Assembly (NCBI RefSeq): GCF_008831075.1
Contig: NZ_WBJX01000002.1
Span: forward strand, 496,001 to 560,000
Length of the DNA: 64,000 bases
Source: Pseudoclavibacter terrae
Lineage (GTDB): Bacteria; Actinomycetota; Actinomycetes; Actinomycetales; Microbacteriaceae
Direction: 5' to 3'
Below the pieces are notes generated by a model. The model saw nothing but the letters and a program-made list of their open reading frames with translations. It was not told the DNA's origin and did not search any database. A program made the translations under genes and the position numbers. Every line of letters starts with the position of its first letter. The first letter of the stretch is position 1. Below are positions 23,013 to 32,307 of the stretch, one piece after another.

Positions 23013-23848
23013 ATCCGGACGGCTTGCAGGGCCGTCACGATGATGGCCTTGGCGCCGGCGTCCTGAAGCCGGTCCATGACCTGGTTGAGCTCGTTCTGCG
23101 GCACCATCGAGCGCACGGCCACCCAGTCGGAGTCGCGCAGGGGTGAGATCGTCGGCGACTGGAAGCCGGGCGTGATGGCAAGGGCCGCGTCGAGCTTCGA
23201 GGACTCGATGTCGTAGTCCATGATCGCGTAGCGGCGGGCGACGAGCACGCCGTCCAGGCGGCCCAGGACGCGCCTCGCCGCGTGCTCCTTCTCGGGCGTC
23301 GAGATGAGCACTGCGGTCGACTCGAGGATCACGGGGCCGAAGACCTCGAGGCCGGCCTTGCGCAGCGTCCCACCGGTCGACACGACGTCGGCCACGGCAT
23401 CGGCGACGCCCAGGCGGATGGCCGACTCCACGGCGCCCTCCAACGGCACGAGCTCGGCTTCGATGCCGGCCCGAGCGAACCAGGAGCCGAGAAGACCCGT
23501 GTAGCTCGTGGCGACGCGCTTGCCCTGCAGCTGGTTCACGTCCGTGAACTCCCCCGCGGGCCCCGCGAAGCGGAAGGTCGAGTCGCCGAAGTCGAGCGCC
23601 CGGACCTCCTTGGCGGCCGACTCGGTGTTCAGCAGGAAGTCGCGGCCGGTGATGCCGGCATCGAGGACACCGGACCCCACGTACGTCGCGATGTCGCGCG
23701 GGCGCAGGTAGAAGAACTCGACGTCGTTGATGGGGTCGATGGCGACGAGCTCTCGGCTGTCACCGCGGCCGCGGTATCCGGCCTCCTGGAGCATTTCATT
23801 GGCCGTCTCGGCGAGCATGCCCTTGTTTGGCACGGCGATGCGAAGCAT
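23009..23848 (-). CDS. hisG: ATP phosphoribosyltransferase (long form)
   Basis: First step of histidine synthesis. 279 residues, the long hexameric form with a C-terminal ACT-like regulatory domain ([20 protein letters not shown]), so it should be inhibited by histidine directly without His[14 protein letters not shown] at the start, [18 protein letters not shown] in the phosphate-binding area. Start ATG 23848 is 10 bases after AAGGA. The 142-base gap 23849-23990 before it holds nothing recognisable. Confidence 0.95.
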   Translation of the reverse strand: MLRIAVPNKGMLAETANEMLQEAGYRGRGDSRELVAIDPINDVEFFYLRPRDIATYVGSGVLDAGITGRDFLLNTESAAKEVRALDFGDSTFRFAGPAGEFTDVNQLQGKRVATSYTGLLGSWFARAGIEAELVPLEGAVESAIRLGVADAVADVVSTGGTLRKAGLEVFGPVILESTAVLISTPEKEHAARRVLGRLDGVLVARRYAIMDYDIESSKLDAALAITPGFQSPTISPLRDSDWVAVRSMVPQNELNQVMDRLQDAGAKAIIVTALQAVRM

Positions 23849-23990
23849 TGTGGGAACGTCCTTGGTTCTGGGAAGTGTGCGTCGGGGGTGGATTCGCGGC
23901 GCCGGGTGTGCACCTGGGGCGCCGTCTCGGCCGCGCGCGTGCTGCGCTGGCTCGTGCACGCGGGTTGGAGTGCTGGCCGGGTCCTGCTGC

Positions 23991-24254
23991 CTAGAGCTTG
24001 CTGTAGACGTCGTCGAGCGTGAGGCCCTTGGCCAGCATGAGGACCTGCAGATGGTAGAGCAGCTGCGAGATCTCCTCGGCTGTCTCCTCGTCGCTCTCGT
24101 ACTCCGCGGCCATCCAGACCTCGGCGGCCTCCTCCACGATCTTCTTCCCGATCGTATGAACGCCGGCGTCGAACTCTCGGACCGTCCCGGAACCCTCGGG
24201 GCGGGAGCTGATTTTCTCGGAGAGTTCTGCGAACAGCGTGTCGAAGGATTTCAC
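23991..24254 (-). CDS. hisE: Phosphoribosyl-ATP pyrophosphatase
   Basis: Second histidine step, removing pyrophosphate from phosphoribosyl-ATP. 87 residues with [20 protein letters not shown] and [15 protein letters not shown], the Glu-rich metal-binding helices of the MazG-like fold. Start GTG 24254 ([11 protein letters not shown]) is preferred over GTG 24260 because it lies exactly 6 bases after a -10 box. It follows rpe by 24 bases. Confidence 0.93.
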   Translation of the reverse strand: MKSFDTLFAELSEKISSRPEGSGTVREFDAGVHTIGKKIVEEAAEVWMAAEYESDEETAEEISQLLYHLQVLMLAKGLTLDDVYSKL

Positions 24255-24260
24255 AGGCAC

Positions 24261-24266
24261 AGCGTA
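24261..24266 (-). promoter_or_regulatory. -10 box TACGCT before hisE (leaderless, internal promoter)
   Basis: TACGCT on the minus strand is followed by GTGCCT and then GTG of hisE. There is no ribosome binding site, so a leaderless transcript starting the his genes inside the larger operon is likely. No clear -35 was found. Confidence 0.45.
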
Positions 24267-24278
24267 GTCGCTTGCCGG

Positions 24279-24944
24279 TCAGTGCGCGTGCGGAGCCGCC
24301 GTCGCCGCGGCGCGGAGCGCGGCGATCTGCTCGCCGGGGTCGCCTCGGAAGACCGCCGATCCTGCGACGAACGTGTCTGCCCCGTTCGCCGCTGCGAGCT
24401 CGATGGTGTCGAGGGAGATCCCGCCGTCGACCTGCAGCCAGGTCTCGAGGCCGTGTGAGCGCCGGAGCGCGTCGGCCTTCGCGAGCTTGGGCATCATGTC
24501 CGCCATGAAGGACTGCCCGCCGAAGCCTGGTTCGACGGTCATGATGAGCAGCTGGTCGAAATGGGGAAGGATCTCCTCGACGGCGCTCAACGGGGTTGCC
24601 GGGTTGATGGCGATCCCAGCGCGCGCCCCTCGCTCCCTGAGCTTCCTCGCGAGCGTCACCGGGCTCGTCGCGGCCTCCGCGTGGAACGTCACCGAGAAGA
24701 CCCCCATCTCGGCGAACTGCGGTGCCCAGTGGTCGGGGTCCTCGATCATGAGGTGCAGATCGAGCGGGACCGGTGTGATCTCCTGCAGGCGCTCGACCAT
24801 CGGCTGCCCGAACGTGAGGTTCGGGACGAAGTGGTTGTCCATGACATCGACGTGCGCCGCGTCGGCGGTGGAGATCCGGTTGAGATCACGCTCGAAGTTC
24901 GCGAAGTCGGCGGCCAGGATGCTGGGGTTGATGCGCGCGTTCAC
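24279..24944 (-). CDS. rpe: Ribulose-phosphate 3-epimerase
   Basis: Pentose phosphate pathway enzyme interconverting ribulose and xylulose 5-phosphate. 221 residues, TIM barrel: [33 protein letters not shown] with the metal ligands, [23 protein letters not shown] and [12 protein letters not shown]. It is 9 bases after rsmB and is the last housekeeping gene before the his genes. Confidence 0.96.
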   Translation of the reverse strand: MNARINPSILAADFANFERDLNRISTADAAHVDVMDNHFVPNLTFGQPMVERLQEITPVPLDLHLMIEDPDHWAPQFAEMGVFSVTFHAEAATSPVTLARKLRERGARAGIAINPATPLSAVEEILPHFDQLLIMTVEPGFGGQSFMADMMPKLAKADALRRSHGLETWLQVDGGISLDTIELAAANGADTFVAGSAVFRGDPGEQIAALRAAATAAPHAH

Positions 24945-24953
24945 GGGCCGATC

Positions 24954-26447
24954 CTACGGGGTCTGCTTCTCGGGGTTCGCGGCAGGCGCCCGACGCAGCA
25001 GCGCGAGGAACATCGCGTCGGTGCCGTGGCGGTGCGGCCACAGCTGCACGAGCGTGCCGTCGCCGAGTGGGCGGGCGCCGAGATCGAGGTCGGGAGTGCT
25101 CGACGCGCGAGTCGCGATGGCGGCCGCGTCCAGCACCTCCGCGCCCGAGATCCGAACTGCCCGGCGGACGACGGCTGTCGTCTCCGCCTGGTGCGGCGAA
25201 CAGGTGACGTAGGCCACGATCCCGCCCGGCTTGACGGCGGCGAGTGCCGCCTCGAGGAGCTCCTCCTGCAGCTGGACGAGCTCGGCCACGTCGCTGCTCT
25301 GCTTGCGCCATCGCGCCTCCGGTCGGCGACGCAGCGCGCCGAGGCCCGTGCAGGGCGCGTCGAGCAGGACACGGTCGAACGTGCCCGGGTGCGAGTCGGC
25401 GAATGAGCGGCCGTCCTCGTTCGTGACGGTGACGGGGGCCGCGAGCGGTGCGAGGGCGGCGCGCACGAGTCCGGCGCGCGCCGGCACGAGCTCGTTGGCT
25501 GTCAGCTTCGCCTGCAGCTCGGTGGCGCTGGCGGCGAGCAGGGCGGCCTTGCCGCCGGGTCCCGCGCACATGTCGAGCCACAGCTCTCCTGGCCGCACGG
25601 GTTCGGCCTCGAGCAGCGCGAGCGTGACGAGCTGCGAGCCCTCGTCCTGCACGCGGGCGCGCCCGGCCTTGACCTGCGGCACCCATGAGGGGTCGCCCGA
25701 CGCGAGGGTCAGGCCGCGCGGTGAGATGCGACCCGAGACCAGGAGGTCGGGATTGGACGCGACGAGTTCATCCGGCGTGTCGAACCCGGGCAGGGACACG
25801 ATGCTGACCGCAGGCGACTCGTTGTTGGCGGCGAGGCTCGCCGGGAGTTCGTCGCCGCGATGCTCCGCGGTGAGGGCGTCGCGGAGCGCGCGCACGATCC
25901 AGTCCGGGTGGGAGTGTCGGACGGCGAGGGCCCGCTCGTCGGTCAGGCCCTCGGAGACCTGGTCGAGCCAGTCGGCGAGCTCCGTGCGGGAGATCTTGCG
26001 CAGGATCGCGTTCACGAAGCCTGAGGCGCCGCGGGACGCGATGCGTGCCGCCTGCTCGACGGATTCGTTGACCGCCGCGTGGCTCGGTGTGCGCATGCTG
26101 AGCAGCTGGTGGGCTCCGAGGCGCAGCACGTCGAGGAGGGGTGGGTCGATGTCGCGGATGTCGCGACCCGACGCCTCTGCGATGATGGCGTCGTAGGTGC
26201 CGCGGCGTCGGAGCGTGCCGTAGGTCAGCTCGGTGGCGAGCCCCGCGTCGGACGGCGAGAGCCGTGCCGCCGAGATGCGATGCGGAAGCAGCAGGTTCGC
26301 GTAGGCGTCGTCCTCGTCGACCGCCCTCAGCACCTCGAAGGCCACCTGGCGTGAGCGCGTCACTCCGCGCCCGGCCGGGGGCTGATCCGGTCGTCGCCGT
26401 CCCTGGTAGGGGCTGCCACCGCGGCCGCCCGCTCCTGCGGGGCTCAT
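24954..26447 (-). CDS. rsmB: 16S rRNA cytosine-967 methyltransferase
   Basis: SAM-dependent m5C methyltransferase. 497 residues: a basic Gly/Arg-rich N-terminus, a NusB-like RNA-binding domain (TRSRQVAFEVLRAVDEDDA), then the catalytic domain with DMCAGPGGKAALLAA, LLDAPCTGLGALRRRPEARW (motif IV Cys) and VAYVTCSPHQAETTAVV (motif VI Cys). Start overlaps the fmt stop by ATGA. Confidence 0.93.
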   Translation of the reverse strand: MSPAGAGGRGGSPYQGRRRPDQPPAGRGVTRSRQVAFEVLRAVDEDDAYANLLLPHRISAARLSPSDAGLATELTYGTLRRRGTYDAIIAEASGRDIRDIDPPLLDVLRLGAHQLLSMRTPSHAAVNESVEQAARIASRGASGFVNAILRKISRTELADWLDQVSEGLTDERALAVRHSHPDWIVRALRDALTAEHRGDELPASLAANNESPAVSIVSLPGFDTPDELVASNPDLLVSGRISPRGLTLASGDPSWVPQVKAGRARVQDEGSQLVTLALLEAEPVRPGELWLDMCAGPGGKAALLAASATELQAKLTANELVPARAGLVRAALAPLAAPVTVTNEDGRSFADSHPGTFDRVLLDAPCTGLGALRRRPEARWRKQSSDVAELVQLQEELLEAALAAVKPGGIVAYVTCSPHQAETTAVVRRAVRISGAEVLDAAAIATRASSTPDLDLGARPLGDGTLVQLWPHRHGTDAMFLALLRRAPAANPEKQTP

Positions 26448-27373
26448 GCGAGCACCAGCGTCGCTGCGTCGCGGCGACCGCGAAGCCAGTCTCTGGCAGG
26501 CATGGGCTTCTTTCCTGCCGGTTGCACGGAGAGCAGCTGGAGCGGGCTGGTTCCCGTGCCCACGAACACCTCCCTGCCGACCGCACAGAGCTGGCCGGGG
26601 CTGAGGGCGGGTGCGTCGGTCTTCCCACCCGGGCGCGCGACGCGCAGGATGCGCAGCGGTTGTCCGTCGACCTGGGCCACCGCCCCTGGCTCTGGGGTGA
26701 CTCCGCGAATGTGGGCGTCGACGACGTCGAGGGGAGCCGCCCAGTCGATGGCCGAGTCGTGCTTGCCGAGCTTCGGCGCGAAGGTCGCCTCGCCAGTCTG
26801 CGGCTCGGCGCTCAGCGTTCCGGAGCCGATGGCGCGGACGGTCTCGGCGAGGAACTCCGCGCCCTCCCCCGCGAGACGCTCGAGGAGCTCGCCAGCGGTC
26901 TCGTCCTCAGCGATCGGGGACCGCTGCACAGCGAAGACGGGCCCCTCGTCGAGTCCGGCGGTGAGCTGGAAGATGGTCATGCCGGTGGTGGTGTCGCCTC
27001 GCATCACGGCGCGCTGGGCCGGGGCGGCGCCACGGAGGTCTGGGAGGAGCGAGAAATGCAGGTTGACCCAGCCGAGCGACGGCGCCGTCAGGGTCGCGGC
27101 GTCGATGAGGGCGCCGTAGGCCACGATGACCCCGAGCTCGGCACCGAGCGCCGTGAGCTCTGCCGTCACCTCAGGCGTCATCCGGTTGCTCTTGATGACG
27201 TGCAGCCCGAGCTCATGGGCGCGGGCAGCCACCGGGGACGGCGTCAGCGCCCTGGACCGGCCGACCTTGGCGTCGTCGCGCGTCAGCACAGCCACGATCT
27301 CGTGGCCGTCGTCGACCAGCGCATCGAGGCTGGGGACGGCGGTGATGGGTGTGCCGGCGAAGACGAGCCGCAT
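26444..27373 (-). CDS. fmt: Methionyl-tRNA formyltransferase
   Basis: Formylates initiator Met-tRNA. 309 residues. The N-terminal MRLVFAGTPITAVPSLDAL and the folate site YGALIDAATL and LGWVNLHFSLLPDLRGAAP carry the conserved Asn-His-Ser; the C-terminal OB-like domain is present. 47 bases separate it from priA. Confidence 0.96.
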   Translation of the reverse strand: MRLVFAGTPITAVPSLDALVDDGHEIVAVLTRDDAKVGRSRALTPSPVAARAHELGLHVIKSNRMTPEVTAELTALGAELGVIVAYGALIDAATLTAPSLGWVNLHFSLLPDLRGAAPAQRAVMRGDTTTGMTIFQLTAGLDEGPVFAVQRSPIAEDETAGELLERLAGEGAEFLAETVRAIGSGTLSAEPQTGEATFAPKLGKHDSAIDWAAPLDVVDAHIRGVTPEPGAVAQVDGQPLRILRVARPGGKTDAPALSPGQLCAVGREVFVGTGTSPLQLLSVQPAGKKPMPARDWLRGRRDAATLVLA

Positions 27374-27420
27374 AGCTGGTGCCTCTCGAGGTTGGGTGGA
27401 ACGTGGAGCTGGGACGAGGG

Positions 27421-29430
27421 TCAGAAGATCCCCGGCGGGTCAAATCGTACGCGCAGGGTCGAGGCGTGGCCGCCGCCTCGGCCGGCGACCCGCGGGCGCC
27501 TGCTGGTGGCGGAACGCACGAGCTCGCTCTTGAGCGCCCTCGCGAGCGGCGTGCCCAGCGCGTAGCCGAACTTGATCACGACCCTGCTCCCGGCCTCCTG
27601 CGGCGTCGGCCCGAGGACCTGCAGCGCGGCGCCCGGCTGGAGCTCCGGCACCGCCTCGATGGTCGAGAGCGCCCGACGGACCTCCTCGTCAGTTCCCGTC
27701 AGCGCGACGACGCGCACAGCGGGCGGGAAGTGGAGCTCGCGGCGCTCGGAGAGCTCACGAGTCGCGTACTCGGGCTGCTGCCAGGTGCGGAGGGCGTGCG
27801 CCGCCGGCGTCTCGCCTCCGACGATGACCACCTTGGCGCTCGGGTGCGCCAGCGCGGCGGCGTTCGACCAGCCGCGGAGTGCATCCACGCCCGCGTCGAG
27901 TCGCTCCTGCGCGAGGGAGCGCTCCGTGTCGAGCAGCACGATCCCGGCGTACCCGGAGGTGGGCACGGGCTCGGCTCCCCGTGTTGCCACGACGAGGCAC
28001 GGGCGGTCGTCGATGGACACCGTTTCCGAAGCGCCGTCCGCCACGACCACGCGGGTGCCTGGGAACGCACGACCGAGCTCCTCCGCGGTCCGCTCGGCTC
28101 CGAGTGAGGTGTTGCGAAGGCGCTTGTCGCCGCACTCAGGGCACTGCCACTCGGGGTGGAGGGCGTCGCACACCCGGCACGACGGTGGCGCGGACGGGCG
28201 CGCGAACTCGAGTGCCCCGCCGCAGACGCTGCAACGAGCTGGCGTGCGGCACCTGGCACAGCTGAGGCTCGGGATGTAGCCGGCCCTGACGACCTGGAGC
28301 AGTACGGGCCCGTGCTCGAGGGCGCGTCTTGCCTCCTGCCAGGCGAGGGCTGGGATGCGGGCGTGCGCGGCTGGGGTCTCCTCGGCGAGCGCCTGACTCC
28401 CCGAGATGATCTTCGGGGCTTCAGGGCGAACCAGCGGCACGGGCGTGAGCCAGTGCATGCCGACGAGACGCGCGACCTCCAGGCTCGGTGTGTGCGCGGC
28501 GAACACGAGCGTGAGCGACTCCCGTTCTGCGCGCAGCAGGGCCACATCCCGCGTGCTCGCGTACGGGGCGAGCTGCTCGGTGAAGCTCTCGTCGCCGTCG
28601 TCCCACACGAGCACTGCGCCGAGATGCGACGCGGGGGCGTAGATGACGCTTCGCGTCCCGACGACGACGCCTGGGGTGTCGTCGAGGCAGGAGAGGAAGG
28701 CGGCGTACCGCTCGGCGGGCTTGGCCCGCGTGTCGAGGCGGCGGATGCGGGGCGTCTCGAGGAACCGCCCGAGGGCCTTCAGCGCGAGCTCGACGTCTCG
28801 GTAGTCCGGGACGGCGAGGATGACGGACTCCCCCGCCCGGACCCTCGCGGCGGCCGCGGCCGAGAGAGCGAGGAGCGAGCGGGGCACGCCAGCGTCGACG
28901 CCGACGGGGGCATCGATCGCGAGCCTCGCTGCCGAACCCCTCGCGAGGAGGGCCGCCGCGTCCGGGCCGTACATGGGCACGAGCGTCGCCTCCGGGTCGT
29001 CGAGCACAGAGGCGACTGCAGGGGCGGATTGGTTCCCGGCGTCGTCGCCAGTCGCCTGCACCTCCAGCCACCGCTGCTCGACGCGCACGGACCTGGCCGG
29101 GATCGCCAGACGCAGGACATCGGCCGCGCATCCCGCCTGCCGGTCCGCAACCGCTCGTGCGAGCCCAGCGATCTCGGGAGTGAGCACGCGTGCGGTCGAG
29201 ACGAGCTCGGTGATCGAGGCGAGCTTCCCCCCGTACTCGGCCGCCTGCTCGAGGGCGACCACGAAGCCCTGCAGCTGGCGGTTCGAGGTGCGGAGGGGCA
29301 CCGCGACGCGCATCCCGACGCCGATCCGCTCGCGCAGCTCGACGGGGATCTCGTACTCGAGTTCCCTGTCGAGCTGCGGGAGAGGCGAGGCGACGACGAC
29401 TCGCGCGACCCGCGGGAGGTCGTCGTTCAT
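27421..29430 (-). CDS. priA: PriA-like protein, helicase motifs lost
   Basis: Primosomal N' protein homologue, 669 residues. The N-terminal 3'-DNA-binding domain (VARVVVASPLPQLDRELEYE ... IGVGMRVAVPL) and eight zinc cysteines in four CxxC pairs (391-433) are preserved. In the helicase core, the Walker A segment GSGKT is missing (GVPRSLLALSAAA in its place) and the DEEH box is changed to DDGD (277-280). This degenerate form is known from other actinobacteria and is predicted to lack ATPase activity. Start ATG 29430; it follows metK by 14 bases. Confidence 0.9.
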   Translation of the reverse strand: MNDDLPRVARVVVASPLPQLDRELEYEIPVELRERIGVGMRVAVPLRTSNRQLQGFVVALEQAAEYGGKLASITELVSTARVLTPEIAGLARAVADRQAGCAADVLRLAIPARSVRVEQRWLEVQATGDDAGNQSAPAVASVLDDPEATLVPMYGPDAAALLARGSAARLAIDAPVGVDAGVPRSLLALSAAAAARVRAGESVILAVPDYRDVELALKALGRFLETPRIRRLDTRAKPAERYAAFLSCLDDTPGVVVGTRSVIYAPASHLGAVLVWDDGDESFTEQLAPYASTRDVALLRAERESLTLVFAAHTPSLEVARLVGMHWLTPVPLVRPEAPKIISGSQALAEETPAAHARIPALAWQEARRALEHGPVLLQVVRAGYIPSLSCARCRTPARCSVCGGALEFARPSAPPSCRVCDALHPEWQCPECGDKRLRNTSLGAERTAEELGRAFPGTRVVVADGASETVSIDDRPCLVVATRGAEPVPTSGYAGIVLLDTERSLAQERLDAGVDALRGWSNAAALAHPSAKVVIVGGETPAAHALRTWQQPEYATRELSERRELHFPPAVRVVALTGTDEEVRRALSTIEAVPELQPGAALQVLGPTPQEAGSRVVIKFGYALGTPLARALKSELVRSATSRRPRVAGRGGGHASTLRVRFDPPGIF

Positions 29431-29444
29431 GGTGAGCTGGCTGA

Positions 29445-30638
29445 TCAGAGGCCTGCCGCTTGGCGGAGCTCCTCGGCCCGGTCGGTGCGCTCCCACGTGA
29501 AGTCGGCCAGCTCGCGTCCGAAGTGTCCGTACGCCGAGGTCTGTGCGTAGATGGGGCGACGGAGATCGAGGTCCTCGACGAGCGCACCGGGGCGGAGGTC
29601 GAAGGTGTCCAGGATCGCCGCGATGATCTTGTCGTCGCCGACGGCGCCGGTGCCGAACGTCTCGACGTACAGCCCGACGGGCTCAGCCTTGCCGATCGCG
29701 TAGGCGATCTGAACCTCGAGTCGATCCGCGAGCCCGGCCGCGACAGCGTTCTTCGCGACCCACCGCATGGCGTAGGCGGCAGAGCGGTCGACCTTCGACG
29801 GGTCCTTGCCGCTGAACGCCCCACCGCCGTGTCTGGCCATGCCGCCGTAGGTGTCGACGATGATCTTGCGCCCCGTGAGACCTGCGTCGGCGCGGGGGCC
29901 TCCGTCGATGAAGCTGCCCGACGGGTTCACGAGGAAGGTGGGCTCGGACCCGGCGAAGCCGTTCCGCTCCAGAACGGGCCGAACGACGTGCGCGATGACG
30001 TCCTCCCGGATCTGTGCCTGCTCGAGGCCCGGGTCGTGCTGAGTCGAGAGGACGACGGTCTCGATGGAACGCGGCACGCTCCCCTCGTAGCCGACCGTGA
30101 CCTGGGTCTTGCCGTCTGGCCGCAGATAGGCGACCTCGCCGGACTTCCGAACCGCGGCGAGCTGCTGGGCGAGCTGATGCGCGAGGTGGATGGGAAGCGG
30201 CATGAGCGCGTCCGTCTCCCGGGTCGCGTAGCCGAACATGATGCCCTGGTCGCCGGCGCCCTGCTTGGCGATCGCGTCCTCAGAGCTCTCAGAGCGGTGC
30301 TCCAGCGAGGTCGTGACGCCCTCGCCGATCTCCGGCGACTGCTCGCCGACGGAGATCGAGACGCCGCACGAGGAGCCGTCGAAGCCGACGTCGCTTGACG
30401 TGTAGCCGATTTCGCTGATCGTGCGCCTGACGATGCCCGCGATATCGGAGTACGCGTTGGTCGTGACCTCCCCCGCCACGTGCACCTGGCCGGTCGTGAC
30501 GAGCGTCTCCACCGCGACCCGAGAGGCCGGGTCCTGCGCGAGGAGGTCGTCGAGGATGCGGTCGGAGATCTGGTCGCAGATCTTGTCAGGGTGGCCCTCG
30601 GTGACCGACTCCGAGGTGAACAGGCGAAGCGTAGACAA
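29445..30638 (-). CDS. metK: S-adenosylmethionine synthetase
   Basis: Makes SAM from methionine and ATP. 397 residues: [20 protein letters not shown] at the start, [12 protein letters not shown] (adenine-binding signature) and [20 protein letters not shown] (second signature). The start codon is TTG at 30636-30638, with AAGGGG 6 bases upstream; no ATG or GTG gives a fitting N-terminus. The leader between coaBC and metK is only 54 bases, so there is no room for a SAM riboswitch. Confidence 0.97.
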   Translation of the reverse strand: MSTLRLFTSESVTEGHPDKICDQISDRILDDLLAQDPASRVAVETLVTTGQVHVAGEVTTNAYSDIAGIVRRTISEIGYTSSDVGFDGSSCGVSISVGEQSPEIGEGVTTSLEHRSESSEDAIAKQGAGDQGIMFGYATRETDALMPLPIHLAHQLAQQLAAVRKSGEVAYLRPDGKTQVTVGYEGSVPRSIETVVLSTQHDPGLEQAQIREDVIAHVVRPVLERNGFAGSEPTFLVNPSGSFIDGGPRADAGLTGRKIIVDTYGGMARHGGGAFSGKDPSKVDRSAAYAMRWVAKNAVAAGLADRLEVQIAYAIGKAEPVGLYVETFGTGAVGDDKIIAAILDTFDLRPGALVEDLDLRRPIYAQTSAYGHFGRELADFTWERTDRAEELRQAAGL

Positions 30639-30692
30639 GAAGAACCCCTTGCGGTGAAGTTGCGGCTGGACGGTTTGGACCGGCCGGTACGG

Positions 30693-31973
30693 CTAGACGT
30701 TGACGAGCAGATCCAGGATGACATCGGCCACCGACACTTTGTCGCCAGTGTGACGCGAGACAACGTCGCCGGACGCTGAGAGCACGAAGATCGAGTTCTC
30801 GTCCGACTGGAACCCGAGGTTCCAGCCGACCCGGTTCACGACGAGGTAGTCGCACCCCTTGCGAGCGATCTTCGCGCGACCGAGCTCGAGCAGTGCGGAG
30901 TCGTCGGTCTCGGTCTCCGCGGCGAAGCCGATGATGACCTGCTCGCTGCCGCGGGCAGCTGAGAGATCCTGCAGGATGTCGGGATTGCGGGTGAACGTGA
31001 GCGTCAGCTCCTCGCCAGCCTGCTCTTTCTTGATCTTGCCCTCCGCCACGGTGACCGGACGGTAGTCGGCAACTGCGGCGGCCATGATGATGACGTCGTG
31101 TCGCGGGGCGATCTCGGCGCAGGCCTGCGCGAGCTGCTGGGCGCTCGAGACCGTCACGAGCTTGACGCCCTCTGGCGGACGGACCTCGGCGTTGGCCGCA
31201 ACGAGCGTGACCTCCGCGCCACGGGCAAGCGCGCGCTCGGCGAGCGCGAAGCCCTGCCGCCCGCTCGATCGGTTGCCGATGAACCGGACAGGGTCCAGTG
31301 GCTCGCGCGTGCCTCCGGCGGTGATGAGGACCCGCCTGCCTCGTAGATCGCTGGCGAGTTCGGCGTCCCTGCGGCGGCGTCGCTCGCCGCGACCGGCGCT
31401 CAGGATCGTCGCGACGATCTCGCTGGGCTCGGCGAGGCGTCCGGGGCCCGAGTCGCTGCCCGTCAGCTGCCCCTCCGCAGGTCCCACGAGGACAACGCCG
31501 CGTGCATCCAGCCGCGCGGCGTTGGCCTGCGTCGCCTGGTTGAGCCACATCTCGGTGTGCATGGCCGGGGCGACGATGAGCGGAGCCGTCGACGCGAGGA
31601 TGGTCGTGCCGAGGAGGTCGTCGGAGAGCCCCGCGGCGATCTTCGCCATGGAGTTCGCGGTGGCCGGGACCACCGCGATGACGTCGGCCTGCTGACCCAG
31701 CGCGACGTGCCGCACCTCGGCCACGTCGTCGAAGACGTCCGTCAGCACGGGATTGCGAGAGATGGCTTCGAAGGTCGGACGCCCCACGAACCGCAGCGCG
31801 GACTCCGTGGGGACGACGTCGACGTGGTGACCGAGGAGGACGAGGTCGCGGATGACCTGAACGGCCTTGTACGCGGCGATGCCCCCGGTGACACCGACGA
31901 CGACGCGCATCGGCTGGCCGTCGGACGCGTCGGTCTCGTGGTCAGCCGGATGCGCGCCGGCGGTCTCGCTCAC
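30693..31973 (-). CDS. coaBC: Bifunctional CoaBC (Dfp)
   Basis: Phosphopantothenoylcysteine decarboxylase (N-terminal) and phosphopantothenate-cysteine ligase (C-terminal), two steps of coenzyme A synthesis. VGVTGGIAAYKAVQVIRDL starts the flavoprotein; APAMHTEMW is the decarboxylase PxMNxxMW-like motif with Thr-Glu in place of Asn; RVLITAGGTREPLDPVRFIG begins the synthetase. Start is uncertain: GTG 31973 (7 bases past rpoZ, given here, 426 residues), ATG 31910, or upstream. The frame continues to 32021. Confidence 0.92.
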   Translation of the reverse strand: MSETAGAHPADHETDASDGQPMRVVVGVTGGIAAYKAVQVIRDLVLLGHHVDVVPTESALRFVGRPTFEAISRNPVLTDVFDDVAEVRHVALGQQADVIAVVPATANSMAKIAAGLSDDLLGTTILASTAPLIVAPAMHTEMWLNQATQANAARLDARGVVLVGPAEGQLTGSDSGPGRLAEPSEIVATILSAGRGERRRRRDAELASDLRGRRVLITAGGTREPLDPVRFIGNRSSGRQGFALAERALARGAEVTLVAANAEVRPPEGVKLVTVSSAQQLAQACAEIAPRHDVIIMAAAVADYRPVTVAEGKIKKEQAGEELTLTFTRNPDILQDLSAARGSEQVIIGFAAETETDDSALLELGRAKIARKGCDYLVVNRVGWNLGFQSDENSIFVLSASGDVVSRHTGDKVSVADVILDLLVNV

Positions 31974-31980
31974 GGTCGTG

Positions 31981-32307
31981 CTATGCCTGAGGGGCGTCGT
32001 CTTCGAAGTTGATCTCGTCATCGAACACGATGACGTCGTCAGGGGTCTCGAGCGGGCGTGCCTCGACCATGACGATCTTCTGCTCGTTGATCTCGTGCAG
32101 AGCGATCGACAGGGGCTTGTCGTCGATCGAGGAGTCGATCAGCGGGCCGACATTCTGGTAGATCGCTCCGTCGTGCAGATCGGAGTAGTAGTCGTTGATC
32201 TGACGCGCGCGACGCGATGCGAAGATGACCAGCTGGTACTTGTTGTCGACTCGCTGCAGCAGCTCGTCCATGGGCGGGTCGATGATGCCCTTTGGCTTCT
32301 CAATCAT
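31981..32307 (-). CDS. rpoZ: RNA polymerase omega subunit
   Basis: Small assembly subunit of RNA polymerase. 108 residues. GIIDPPMDELLQRVDNKYQL and ASRRARQINDYYSDL match the actinobacterial omega, with a C-terminal acidic tail. Overlaps the gmk stop by ATGA. Confidence 0.95.
   Translation of the reverse strand: MIEKPKGIIDPPMDELLQRVDNKYQLVIFASRRARQINDYYSDLHDGAIYQNVGPLIDSSIDDKPLSIALHEINEQKIVMVEARPLETPDDVIVFDDEINFEDDAPQA

Noticed and set aside
30639-30692. SAM riboswitch before metK
   Set aside because: The gap is only 54 bases and shows no multi-stem structure.
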